Below, piece after piece: positions 44,864 to 53,148 of a stretch of DNA of 64,000 bases (position 1 is the stretch's first letter; each line of letters starts with the position of its first letter). The DNA comes from Pseudomonas thivervalensis (GTDB lineage Bacteria; Pseudomonadota; Gammaproteobacteria; Pseudomonadales; Pseudomonadaceae), in assembly GCF_001269655.1 (NCBI RefSeq), contig NZ_LHVE01000014.1:62001-126000 (forward strand), given 5' to 3'. The position numbers and the translations under genes are program-made. Under the pieces are notes generated by a model. That model did not search any database and was not told where the DNA came from. It worked only from the letters and a program-made list of their open reading frames with translations.

Positions 44864-46463
44864 CGCCAAATGCCTTGCTTCGCAGTTTTTGATAACGCGC
44901 AAAACGCGCATCGGTGTCGGGCATCATGCCCACCAGTTTCAGGCAGGCGCGGCACTCCTGCAGCAGTTCCGACTCCACGCTGGTGTCGGTGCCATGCAGC
45001 AGCGATTGCGCCATGTTCAGGGCAATACTGATGTTCTTCGGTTGCATCTTCAGCGCGCGGCGGAACAGCTCTCGCGCCTCTGGCAATGCGCCGGTCTTGT
45101 AGACGCGCACGCCTTCGCGGTTCAACTCGGCGGCGGCATTGCCCTGATTGAGGATGTTCGGGTCGTCGGTGAGCTTGGCGATGCCTTGCATCACCGTCGG
45201 GTCATCACCGTAGATTTCCGCGCAGTTCTTGAGCATCGACTCGCCGGCGCTGGTCTGGCCAAGCATTTGCAACTGCTTGGCCACCAGCAACGCGGCCTCG
45301 GCGCTCATGAATTGCTCCATGCCATCGAGGCGCTGCAAGGCCTGTTCGGTGAGCTTTTCGGCGGTTTCGGCATCGTTGAGCAACAGGCTGGTGGCCTTCA
45401 TCAGCCGCGCCCGGACCTGCAGCCCGGGATCGTTGAGGTTATCCTTCGCCACCGCACTGAGGGTCGTGTTGATCTCCAGCCGGGTCCGGGTATCGAGGCC
45501 TTTTTCGCTGCCCTTGCTGATCAGCGCATGGGCCAGGCCGAGGTTGCTTTCCGGGTCCTTGAAGCGCGACTGCGCCCCCTGCCCGACCGCCTGTCGATAA
45601 GCCCGGGACGCCGTGTCGTAGTCTTCGTTGGCCATCGCCAGCTTGCCCAGCAACGATTGACGGCGCACCGCCAGCGGCGACAGACGCACCGCTTCTTCCA
45701 GCACGTGCTGCGCCTGTTTGGTGTCGCCTTCGGCCATCAGCACTTCGGCCATGCCGTCGTACAACGCCGGCATCATCGGAAAGACTTTCAAGGCCTTTTC
45801 ATAAACGGCCTTGGCCTGCGCCACTTGGCCGCGCTTGAACATCAACTTGCCCAGCCCCGCGTAGGCCCACGGCAACGGGCGATCCGCGATGATCGAGTTG
45901 TACAGCCGCTCAAGGGCTTCGTTCTGATTCAGGTCGCGCAACGCATCGGCGCGATAACGCAAGCACAACGGCCCGTAGCGCGGGTCCTGTTTGCACAGGG
46001 CGATGCAGGCATTGAGCACTTCCATTGGCTTGCCACGGTCGAGGGCTTGCAGGATCGGCTTGAGCAGAGTCTTGCGCTGCTCGAGCCGCTCCAGCCGCTG
46101 GGCCAGGCCGGAGCGGTTGAACGGCTTGGTCAGGTACGCATCCGGCTCGTGCTCCAAGGCACTGAGCACCATCGCCTGGCTGGTCTCGGCGGTCACCATG
46201 AGGAAGACACTTTCATGGCTGATCAACTTCTCGACCATCAGGTCTTCGAGCACCTGCTGGCCATTCTTGCGCCCGTCGCCCAGGTGATAATCCTGCAGGA
46301 TGAAGTCATAGCGCTTCTGCGAGCACATGCGCAGCGCCACTTCTCCGGTGTCGGCGGTGTCCACGTCCTTGACGCCCAGCTCACGCAGCATGGAGCGGAT
46401 CGAACTGCGGAAATCCGAGAAATCATCGACGATCAGAAAACTTTTTTGGTGGTACGCCAGCAT
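44856..46463 (-). CDS. Response regulator with TPR repeats
   Basis: 535 residues: receiver domain at 1-125 (SFLIVDDFSDFRSSIRSML, acceptor Asp58 in FILQDYHLGDG, YLTKPFNRSGL), then a long series of tetratricopeptide repeats from about 160 to 510 (for example WAYAGLGKLMFKRGQVAQAKAVYEKAL). No DNA-binding domain, so output is by protein contact. The start ATG at 46463 opens the receiver correctly (MLAYHQKSFLIVDD) although its ribosome site is weak. Coupled with the kinase gene that follows. Confidence 0.87.
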   Translation of the reverse strand: MLAYHQKSFLIVDDFSDFRSSIRSMLRELGVKDVDTADTGEVALRMCSQKRYDFILQDYHLGDGRKNGQQVLEDLMVEKLISHESVFLMVTAETSQAMVLSALEHEPDAYLTKPFNRSGLAQRLERLEQRKTLLKPILQALDRGKPMEVLNACIALCKQDPRYGPLCLRYRADALRDLNQNEALERLYNSIIADRPLPWAYAGLGKLMFKRGQVAQAKAVYEKALKVFPMMPALYDGMAEVLMAEGDTKQAQHVLEEAVRLSPLAVRRQSLLGKLAMANEDYDTASRAYRQAVGQGAQSRFKDPESNLGLAHALISKGSEKGLDTRTRLEINTTLSAVAKDNLNDPGLQVRARLMKATSLLLNDAETAEKLTEQALQRLDGMEQFMSAEAALLVAKQLQMLGQTSAGESMLKNCAEIYGDDPTVMQGIAKLTDDPNILNQGNAAAELNREGVRVYKTGALPEARELFRRALKMQPKNISIALNMAQSLLHGTDTSVESELLQECRACLKLVGMMPDTDARFARYQKLRSKAFGDE

Positions 46464-46726
46464 CGAGGATGTCCAGGCAAGTAAGAAAATAACCCAATGG
46501 CAGAACAACGAAACGCCGTGTCACAACCCCGAGGCGCGCAGATGATAGCCACCAGCCAGCAACGTTCAAGGGATTTCAGCACCCGCTTGGCCTGGCTGTG
46601 CCGTGACGCACATTGCGAGCCGAAACGTTAAAGAGAAACGGGCTCATCGGGTTATCGGCAGGCGATGGCGTTCCGTTAAGGGGAAGGTGTCGGAGAAACC
46701 AATTACCGAGGACCGGCTGAACACCC
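46464..46726. other. Intergenic region with no recognised feature
   Basis: Upstream of the receiver-TPR gene. I see no convincing ORF, RNA or binding site in it beyond presumptive promoter sequence. Confidence 0.5.
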
Positions 46727-46816
46727 GTGGCGAGGGAGCTTGCTCCCGCTGGGGCGCGCAGCGGACCTGTTTTTTGGCGGTTGCTGCGCAACCGAGCGAA
46801 AGCAAGCTCGATACAG
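46727..46816. repeat. Degenerate REPIN, GTGGCGAGGGAGC type
   Basis: The left arm GTGGCGAGGGAGCTTGCTCC is intact; the right arm (GAGCGAAAGCAAGCTCGATA) has several changes. The 150 bases from here to the tRNA show nothing else. Confidence 0.75.
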
Positions 46817-46967
46817 AAGGGTAAAAATGGGCAATCGGTCACAGCTTGAGGAACAAGGAAGCGGTGCAAGGCATGAACGGCGCGATCAAGCCTGGGTTGA
46901 TCGTTGGAGGAAAGGGGAAGGCAAGCAGGAGAAGTCAGCGGTCATTGCGCTAACTCACTGTTTATAA

Positions 46968-47044
46968 TGGTGTCCCAGGGCAGGTTCGAACTGCCAACCT
47001 TCCCCTTAGGAGGGGGATGCTCTATCCAATTGAGCTACTGAGAC
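46968..47044 (-). tRNA. tRNA-Arg (CCT anticodon)
   Basis: 77 bases including an encoded CCA. Acceptor GTCTCAG pairs with CTGGGAC; anticodon stem TCCCC/GGGGA closes the loop CTCCTAA (anticodon CCT, reading AGG); T arm GGCAG-TTCGAAC-CTGCC is regular. Confidence 0.93.
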
Positions 47045-47573
47045 ACAAATCAACCACAAGAAATGCGGTGCGCGGGACGGCGTGCATGTTAACGACCTAC
47101 CCTGCGTTTGTCATGTTGTCCCTGCTTTTAAGTGTAGGCAAATGGTACTGCCGGGAAGGCCGGCAGGGCCTTAGTGGCGGGCCCCCGGTCACCATTCATC
47201 CGCCCCTGGCTTGCTCACCCTAGTAAATCGGCCATTTGCCACTATCCTTGTACAAGACAGGGACGGCACAGCTTTTGTCCATTTCCGTTATCCGCCAGAC
47301 GGTATGGCACATCGACACAATCCGACGGTCACAAACTGCGAACCTGTTGTTTTTTTCCAACCAGTCCGCATTTTTTGATGAAAGGTGCTGGCATAACGCC
47401 TTTACCCGGATCAGAATTTGTCACAGAATTGGCGCCAATGATCTGGCAATTTTGAGGCATGATGCGGGCCTCTTAACAATTCAGGTTGAACATTTGGCAA
47501 TGGGGCTTGTCCTATCGACATCCTGCGGCCAAATCCCAAGAACCGCTCCCCTGAACTAACCGGTTAAATAAAT
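47045..47573 (+). promoter_or_regulatory. Long intergenic region upstream of amrZ
   Basis: 529 bases, AT-richer than the neighbours, with no credible ORF. GAACAT (47488-47493), 16 bases, TCCTA (47510-47514) is a weak match to an AlgU (sigma-22) promoter; AlgU is known to drive amrZ in P. aeruginosa. The size suggests several regulator sites, which I cannot assign. Confidence 0.4.
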
Positions 47574-47900
47574 ATGCGCCCAATGAAACAGGCAATTTAT
47601 TCCAGCCGTACGGCTGACAAGTTCGTCGTACGTCTGCCAGACGGAATGCGGGAACGCATTGCCGAGGTGGCTCGTAATCATCATCGCAGCATGAACTCTG
47701 AAATCATTGCGCGCCTGGAGCAAAGCCTGATTCAGGAAGGTGCGTTGGGTGAAGAGTTGAGCATGCGCCTGGACAGCCCGGAGCTGTCTTTGCATGAGCG
47801 CGAGTTGCTTCAACGCTTCCGACAACTCTCCCATCGCCAGCAGAACGCCCTCGTTTCGCTGATTGCCCATGACGCCGAGATGGCCGCAGACGCGACCTGA
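47574..47900 (+). CDS. amrZ: Ribbon-helix-helix regulator AmrZ
   Basis: Small DNA-binding protein, 108 residues, of the Arc/MetJ type that switches between motility and alginate or exopolysaccharide production. RHH domain: TADKFVVRLPDGMRERIAEVARNHHRSMNSEIIARLEQSL (about 13-55). The C-terminal tetramerisation helix region LSLHERELLQRFRQLSHRQQNALVSLIAHD matches P. aeruginosa AmrZ closely. In P. fluorescens AmrZ affects flagellar genes and c-di-GMP enzymes, which fits the flagellar block nearby. Confidence 0.95.
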   Translation: MRPMKQAIYSSRTADKFVVRLPDGMRERIAEVARNHHRSMNSEIIARLEQSLIQEGALGEELSMRLDSPELSLHERELLQRFRQLSHRQQNALVSLIAHDAEMAADAT

Positions 47901-47916
47901 TCACCGCTAAAATATT

Positions 47917-47943
47917 CAAGCCAGCCGCGTGCTGGCTTTTTTT
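47917..47943 (+). terminator. Rho-independent terminator of amrZ
   Basis: AGCCAGC-CGCGT-GCTGGCT followed by seven T. Confidence 0.9.
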
Positions 47944-48056
47944 CGCCCGGCGTTTGACCCAGGCCTGCCTGGAGCGCTCATCGCAGCCCCCCCCCCTGCC
48001 GATCAATGGCAGTGGTGCTAAATTGATCAACCAACAACAGGGGCTTGGAGGCCTGC

Positions 48057-48866
48057 ATGACAGGTCATGCATTCAAGGTTCGAAGAATCGCAGGGCTGGG
48101 CGTGGAAATCGTCGAGGCCGATTCGGATCGAACGTTTGCCCGGCATATGCACGAACACTTTGGCATTGGTTTGCTTGTGCGCGGGGCGCAACGCTCAGCC
48201 AGCGGCCGAGGCCCGGTAGAGGCCACCGCTGGTGATCTTATATCGGTCAATCCGGCCGAAGTGCATGACGGTGCCCCCATCGGAGACGGAAAGCGTCGCT
48301 GGCAGATGCTGTATTTCGACCCACCGCTGATCGCGCAGGCATTCGAGGACATGAGCAGGGAGGGGGGCATCTGCGCCAGCGAGTTCGCTTATCCGGTTCT
48401 GCAAAACCCGCCTGCGGCCGAATTGTTCCGCACCCTGTATCGAACAATCGCTCACGCCGAGGCGCTTGGCGACCACCTGAAGATCGAAGAGACGCTGGCG
48501 CTTTTGCTCGAACATTTGCTGGACCGCCCCATGCCGGTATCGTCTATGCCAAGGGTCGCGGCAAGCCGTGCGAAAGCCATGATCGACGACGATCCGCAGT
48601 CACCCTTGTCACTTGCCTTGCTCGCCAGGGAAGCCGATTTAAGTCGCTTTCAGCTCGTACGCGCGCTCACCCGCCTGACTGGATTGACGCCCCACGCCTA
48701 TCTGCTGCAACGACGTATTCAGCGAGCCCGACACCTGATCGCGGCGGGCATGCCGCTGGCCGATGCGTCCCTTGCCAGTGGTTTTGCGGACCAGAGCCAT
48801 ATGACCCGATGCTTCGTGCGCAGCTTTGGGTTCTCACCAGGCATGTACGCCCGACAAGGGCACTAG
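48057..48866 (+). CDS. AraC-family regulator of the LysE-exporter type
   Basis: 269 residues: N-terminal cupin-like AraC ligand domain (HMHEHFGIGLLVRGAQRS... GDLISVNPAEVHDG, about 20-95) and C-terminal HTH_18 (LALLAREADLSRFQLVRALTRLTGLTPHAYLLQRRIQRARHLI... GFADQSHMTRCFVRSFGFSPG). ATG at 48057 has GGAGG upstream. The next gene is a LysE-family exporter 77 bp away, a common pairing, so this regulator probably controls it. Confidence 0.87.
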   Translation: MTGHAFKVRRIAGLGVEIVEADSDRTFARHMHEHFGIGLLVRGAQRSASGRGPVEATAGDLISVNPAEVHDGAPIGDGKRRWQMLYFDPPLIAQAFEDMSREGGICASEFAYPVLQNPPAAELFRTLYRTIAHAEALGDHLKIEETLALLLEHLLDRPMPVSSMPRVAASRAKAMIDDDPQSPLSLALLAREADLSRFQLVRALTRLTGLTPHAYLLQRRIQRARHLIAAGMPLADASLASGFADQSHMTRCFVRSFGFSPGMYARQGH

Positions 48867-48943
48867 CGCCCTGCAATTTCGTTCAAGATCCCCCTTTTCA
48901 TGACAGGCAGGCTGGAGTCTCAATCACTCCAAGGACGCGCTGC

Positions 48944-49552
48944 ATGAACCTCGATTTTCTTCTCACCTCCCTGATCGTGGTCGCCTCGCCTGGCACCGGC
49001 GTGGTCTATACGGTGGCGGCCGGCCTGGCCCAAGGCTGGCGCGCAAGCGTGGTAGCCGCATTCGGTTGCACCCTGGGGGTCGTGCCACACATGCTGGCAG
49101 CCACCACAGGCCTCGCGGCACTGTTGCATGCCAGCATGCTGGCCTTTGAGGTCATCAAGTACCTTGGCGTCGCTTACCTGCTTTGGATGGCACGGAGCAC
49201 GCTCCAGAGCCGCGGAGCATTGGACATTGATCCGAACAAGACGCCGCGATCCAATGGGGCGGTGATTGTTGCGGGAATCTTGCTCAACCTGCTGAATCCA
49301 AAGCTGTCGATTTTCTTTCTGGCTTTTCTGCCGCAATTTCTTGCGCCAGGAGAAACGAACGCCATGGGGCGCATGCTGCAGCTAAGCTTCGTCTTTATGG
49401 CGATTACCTTTGCCATCTTCACCCTTTATGGTGTGTTCTGCGCATCGATGCGCCACCATGTTCTGGAGCGTCCGCCAGTGCTGCGGTGGATGCGCCGCCT
49501 ATTCTCGGCAGCCTTTGTGTTGCTGGCTGCACGGCTGGCGTTGATGCAGTGA
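48944..49552 (+). CDS. LysE/RhtB-family amino acid exporter
   Basis: 202 residues with about six spans. Family motifs are the N-terminal SPGTGVVYTVAAGLAQGWRASVVAAFGCTLG and the central GILLNLLNPKLSIFFLAFLPQF. Exports amino acids or analogues; substrate unknown. ATG at 48944 has AAGGA upstream. Paired with the AraC regulator before it. Confidence 0.87.
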   Translation: MNLDFLLTSLIVVASPGTGVVYTVAAGLAQGWRASVVAAFGCTLGVVPHMLAATTGLAALLHASMLAFEVIKYLGVAYLLWMARSTLQSRGALDIDPNKTPRSNGAVIVAGILLNLLNPKLSIFFLAFLPQFLAPGETNAMGRMLQLSFVFMAITFAIFTLYGVFCASMRHHVLERPPVLRWMRRLFSAAFVLLAARLALMQ

Positions 49553-49666
49553 TACGCAGAGGATTCGCTTAGGCTCGGCGCCTCTGAACGGAGGCATTGC
49601 TCCGGGGACCACCCCGAGGCGACCTTATAGCCGACCTGGTTCTGGCAGCCGTACTCCGACCCAATG

Positions 49667-49753
49667 GTGGGAGCGAGTCTGCTCGCGAAGGCGGTGGTCC
49701 AGTCACATGAATGGTGGATGTGCCGGCGTCATCGCGAGCAAGCTCGCTCCCAC
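49667..49753. repeat. REPIN-like inverted repeat, GTGGGAGCGAGC type
   Basis: GTGGGAGCGAGTCTGCTCGC and the inverse GCGAGCAAGCTCGCTCCCAC. A single decayed half (TGTGGGGAGCTTGCTCGCGA) follows at 49797-49816. These and the mgtE terminator fill the 428 bp between the LysE gene and mgtE. Confidence 0.82.
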
Positions 49754-49900
49754 AGGTTTTTGTGTCGTGCACACATCGTGAACACTCGCCAATCCATGTG
49801 GGGAGCTTGCTCGCGATAGCGTGGCGCCGTTGCATAAGCGACTGTACCTGCCGGCTGCCTTGCTTTGGGTGACGCCCCAGCAATCAAAAGAAGCCCCAAA

Positions 49901-49941
49901 AAAAAGGCGCTTCCCATTTCTGAAGGAAGCGCCATTTTTTT
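49901..49941 (-). terminator. Terminator of mgtE
   Basis: GGCGCTTCC...GGAAGCGCC stem with A and T runs on either side, so it can end transcription in both directions. Confidence 0.88.
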
Positions 49942-49980
49942 CCAAGTAAACGCCAAGCAGGCCGGTTTCCTGACGAACGA

Positions 49981-51423
49981 TCAGAGTAGAAAAATCGTCG
50001 CCAACCCCAGGAAAATGAAAAAGCCGCCGCTGTCGGTCACGGCGGTGATCATGACGCTGGCGCCCATGGCAGGATCGCGCCCCATGCGGGCCAGGGTCAT
50101 GGGGATCAATACCCCCATCAATGCTGCCAACAGCAGGTTGAGCGTCATCGCGGCTGTCATGACCACCCCCAGCGACCAGCTGCCATAAAGCAGGTAAGCC
50201 ACCGCGCCAATCACCCCACCCCAAATCACGCCGTTGATCAAGGAGACAGCCAGCTCCTTGCGCATCAATCGTGATGTATTGCCGGTGCTGACCTGGTCCA
50301 GCGCCATGGCACGGACAATCATGGTGATGGTCTGGTTACCGGAGTTGCCACCGATACCGGCGACGATGGGCATCAGCGCCGCGAGCGCCACCAGCTTCTC
50401 GATGGAGCCTTCGAACAGGCCAATGACCCGGGAAGCGACAAACGCCGTGATCAGGTTGATCGCCAGCCAGGCCCAGCGGTTACGCAGGGACTTCCAGACC
50501 GAAGCGAAGATGTCTTCTTCTTCGCGCAGACCGGCCATGTTGAGGACTTCGCTTTCGCTTTCCTCACGAATCAAGTCGACCATTTCATCGATGGTCAGAC
50601 GGCCGATCAGCTTGCCGTTCTTGTCGACCACCGGCGCAGAAATCAAGTCATAACGCTCGAACGCCTGGGCCGCATCGTAGGCGTCTTCGTCCGGGTGAAA
50701 GCTCACCGGGTCGCTGGCCATGACTTCGGCCACCTGTTTTTCCGGGTCGTTGACCAGCAGACGCTTGATGGGCAGCACGCCCTTGAGCACGCCGTCGTAG
50801 TCGACCACGAAAAGCTTGTCGGTATGGCCGGGCAGCTCCTTTAGGCGACGCAGGTAACGCAAGACCACTTCAAGGCTGACATCCTCGCGGATCGTCACCA
50901 TCTCGAAGTCCATCAGCGCACCGACTTGCTCCTCGTCATAGGACAACGCCGAGCGCACACGCTCACGCTGCTGGCCGTCGAGGGCTTCCATCAGTTCGTG
51001 GACAACGTCCCGTGGCAGTTCGGGCGCAAGGTCGGCGAGTTCGTCGGCGTCCATTTCCTTGGCCGCCGCCAGCAACTCGTGATCATCCATGTCGGCGATC
51101 AGGGTTTCCCGAACCGAGTCCGACACTTCGAGCAGGATGTCACCGTCGCGATCAGCCTTGACCAACTGCCAGACCGTCAGGCGCTCTTCCAGTGGCAGGG
51201 CTTCAAGAATGTAGGCGACGTCGGCGGAGTGCAGGTCATCGAGCTTGCGTTGCAACTCGACGAGATTCTGCCGGTGGACCAGGTTCTCGACCCGGTCATG
51301 ATGCGGGCCTTCCTGGCGATGCGTCAGGTCTTCGACGACCCGCTGGCGCTGCAGCAGCTCAACGACTTGAGCGAGACGATCCTGAAGGCTTTCCTGCGTT
51401 TTTTTGACTTCTACTTGGGTCAT
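49981..51423 (-). CDS. mgtE: Magnesium transporter MgtE
   Basis: Mg2+ channel of the inner membrane. 480 residues: N-terminal MgtE_N superhelix (about 55-155, with ADVAYILEALPLEERLTVWQLV), two CBS domains that sense Mg2+ (about 160-290), and five membrane helices (about 310-480) with IGGNSGNQTITMIVRAMALDQV and PMTLARMGRDPAMGASVMITAVTDSGGF. ATG at 51423. A PhoP-like repeat lies upstream at 51630-51645. Confidence 0.93.
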   Translation of the reverse strand: MTQVEVKKTQESLQDRLAQVVELLQRQRVVEDLTHRQEGPHHDRVENLVHRQNLVELQRKLDDLHSADVAYILEALPLEERLTVWQLVKADRDGDILLEVSDSVRETLIADMDDHELLAAAKEMDADELADLAPELPRDVVHELMEALDGQQRERVRSALSYDEEQVGALMDFEMVTIREDVSLEVVLRYLRRLKELPGHTDKLFVVDYDGVLKGVLPIKRLLVNDPEKQVAEVMASDPVSFHPDEDAYDAAQAFERYDLISAPVVDKNGKLIGRLTIDEMVDLIREESESEVLNMAGLREEEDIFASVWKSLRNRWAWLAINLITAFVASRVIGLFEGSIEKLVALAALMPIVAGIGGNSGNQTITMIVRAMALDQVSTGNTSRLMRKELAVSLINGVIWGGVIGAVAYLLYGSWSLGVVMTAAMTLNLLLAALMGVLIPMTLARMGRDPAMGASVMITAVTDSGGFFIFLGLATIFLL

Positions 51424-51629
51424 AGGCGAACTCCACTCCCAGCAGTGGAGCACGCCGGAAGGATCAATCAGTTAATTCATGATTGGCAAAACTAAAAATT
51501 GAGTAACTACTGGGTAAGTCCATGGAGATATTCCAAAGCCCCGGCGGGGCTGACGGGCGCAATCATACACCGCTTGACGCTTTAAAACGCTAAAAAATCA
51601 TGGCAAGAACAAGCGCTTGCGAGACAAAC

Positions 51630-51645
51630 CTGAACCCAGGCTGAA
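51630..51645 (-). promoter_or_regulatory. Candidate PhoP box upstream of mgtE
   Basis: Minus strand TTCAG-N6-TTCAG, the same half-site and spacing as the oprH array, about 210 bases before the mgtE ATG. No good -10 is seen at the expected distance, so its use is uncertain. The rest of the 322 bp gap (51424-51745) shows nothing else clear. Confidence 0.4.
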
Positions 51646-51745
51646 CCTGTTCCTCTACGACGACTTATCCAGAAAAGAAAACACACGCGCCGGCAGGAAT
51701 GCAGCGACTACCCTTTTCTCCTGCACCGTCAAGGAGGACGACCGG

Positions 51746-52249
51746 ATGCCCGTCAGCCACTACCTGTTCCTGCTCGCCGCCCTGCCCTGCCTGCCTTTGT
51801 GGGCGGCCGGGCAGACCGTGCACCGCTGCGAAAGTATTGCGGGGCACGTGACATTCACCACCTTGAGCTGCGGCCCGGGAGAAGCCCTGTCGCTGCAGCA
51901 GATCCACCCGTACAGCCCAGGTTCGACCGAGCCGACGACCGAAGCGATGCTGCCCGAGGCGGAGCGCCGGCAAACATCCGGCAACACAACCACCCGCAAG
52001 GAACCGACCGTGGTGGGTCAGGTCCAGGACCGCTGCGGGAACCTCATCGATGCCAGGCAACGCCGGGATGCCATCCTGGAACGACGCATCGTCGCCGGCA
52101 TGAGCCAACAGGACGTGGAGAGTGCCTTGGGCAAGCCAGATTCAATCAAGATTCGGAATTCGAGCACACGGTATACCTACAAGGCGAAGAAAGGTCGCAG
52201 CGCCGAGGTCGTGTTCGATGAGAGGGGATGTGTGAAAGGTAAATCGTAG
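51746..52249 (+). CDS. Exported hypothetical protein
   Basis: 167 residues, no function recognised. Signal peptide MPVSHYLFLLAALPCLPLWAAG, then a Cys-containing segment (VHRCESIAGHVTFTTLSCGPGE) resembling DUF4124-type periplasmic proteins. The C-terminal AGMSQQDVESALGKPDSIKI... YTYKAKKGRSAEVVFDERGCVKG is like the SmpA/OmlA repeat. ATG at 51746 has AAGGAGG eight bases upstream, which decides it over the long upstream frame. Confidence 0.8.
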   Translation: MPVSHYLFLLAALPCLPLWAAGQTVHRCESIAGHVTFTTLSCGPGEALSLQQIHPYSPGSTEPTTEAMLPEAERRQTSGNTTTRKEPTVVGQVQDRCGNLIDARQRRDAILERRIVAGMSQQDVESALGKPDSIKIRNSSTRYTYKAKKGRSAEVVFDERGCVKGKS

Positions 52250-52254
52250 ACAGC

Positions 52255-52284
52255 AAAAAGCCCGCGTTAAACGCGGGCTTTTTG
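52255..52284 (+). terminator. Rho-independent terminator
   Basis: AAAAAGCCCGCG-TTAAA-CGCGGGCTTTTT directly after the exported protein gene. Works on both strands, so it also ends the tRNA transcript. Confidence 0.9.
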
Positions 52285-52289
52285 GTGTT

Positions 52290-52366
52290 TGGTGCACTCG
52301 ACAGGATTCGAACCTGTGACCGCTCGGTTCGTAGCCGAGTACTCTATCCAGCTGAGCTACGAGTGC
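52290..52366 (-). tRNA. tRNA-Arg (ACG anticodon), copy 1
   Basis: 77 bases with encoded CCA; acceptor GCACTCG pairs with CGAGTGC; anticodon loop CTACGAA (ACG); T loop TTCGAAT. Identical to the copy at 52439-52515. Confidence 0.95.
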
Positions 52367-52438
52367 AAGTTGTGGTTTTATACCAGATCACAACTGGTTG
52401 AAGCCAAGTTATTTGCATTGCTGCAAACGACTCTTAAA

Positions 52439-52515
52439 TGGTGCACTCGACAGGATTCGAACCTGTGACCGCTCGGTTCGTAGCCGAGTACTCTATCCAG
52501 CTGAGCTACGAGTGC
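52439..52515 (-). tRNA. tRNA-Arg (ACG anticodon), copy 2
   Basis: Same 77-base sequence as copy 1, 72 bases away. The spacer between the copies is not repeated. Confidence 0.95.
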
Positions 52516-52622
52516 ATTTGTTGCCGCGCATTATAGGTCGTCAAATCCTTTTGTAAAGCGCTTTTTTCAGTAATTTCAATCACTTACTGATCAAGCCAGG
52601 CTCTAACGCACTAAACGAATAA

Positions 52623-52713
52623 TGGCGGAGAACGGGGGATTCGAACCCCCGACACCCTTTTGAGGTGTACTCCCTTAGCAGGGGAGCGCCTTCGGCCACT
52701 CGGCCAGCTCTCC
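52623..52713 (-). tRNA. tRNA-Ser (GCT anticodon)
   Basis: 91 bases with CCA and a long variable arm (TACACCTCAAAAGGGTGTC); anticodon loop CTGCTAA; acceptor GGAGAGC with GTTCTCC. Follows rsmA on the same strand, as in other pseudomonads. Confidence 0.95.
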
Positions 52714-52775
52714 GCAACACGGGGCGTATATTAACCACCTTCATCCCCGTTTGCAAACATAAAAATCGATAAAAA

Positions 52776-52964
52776 TTAATGGCTTGGTTCGTCGTCCTTC
52801 TCTTTCTTGATACGCAGGTAGATTTCCTCCCGGTGTACAGCAACCTCTTTCGGGGCGTTGACGCCGATACGCACTTGGTTTCCTTTGACGCCGAGCACGG
52901 TCACGGTGATTTCGCCATCGCCAATAATCAGGCTTTCTGCACACCGACGGGTCAGAATCAGCAT
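52776..52964 (-). CDS. rsmA: Carbon storage regulator RsmA (CsrA family)
   Basis: 62-residue RNA-binding dimer that blocks translation of secondary metabolism and biofilm mRNAs by binding GGA motifs. Sequence begins MLILTRRCAESLIIGDGEITVTVLGVKGNQVRIGV, the CsrA core; Arg44-type contact in VAVHREEIYLRI. It is the downstream effector of the Gac pathway whose sensor is gacS in this window. The ribosome site AGGAGAAAGG is itself GGA-rich. Located between lysC and tRNA-Ser, the usual pseudomonad order. Confidence 0.96.
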   Translation of the reverse strand: MLILTRRCAESLIIGDGEITVTVLGVKGNQVRIGVNAPKEVAVHREEIYLRIKKEKDDEPSH

Positions 52965-53114
52965 ACCTTTCTCCTCACGCAATTCACTTAAGGGACAACA
53001 GTCTGCAAAAAAAAGGCATTGGACCTACAACCGAAACGGTCGAAGCCTACAGGCCTAGTATTGACCAGCGCGGGCAAAAGAACAGTTTTGGGACGCGCCA
53101 TTCAGAAAAACAAA

Positions 53115-53136
53115 GGGCGCGGTCCAGCCGCGCCCT
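53115..53136 (-). terminator. Hairpin after lysC
   Basis: GGGCGCG-GTCCAG-CCGCGCCC, with only TTTG on the minus strand after it. Probable end of the alaS-lysC transcript before rsmA. Confidence 0.6.
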
Positions 53137-53148
53137 CAAGACAACGCT

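Noticed and set aside
46968..47044. tRNA-Arg as an attachment site of an integrated element
   Set aside because: No integrase gene and no direct repeat of the tRNA end was found nearby.
47282..47500. GAACCT near 47340 as an AlgU promoter of amrZ
   Set aside because: Spacing to the nearest TCC-type -10 is 19 bases, too long; the pair at 47488-47514 is a better though still weak match.
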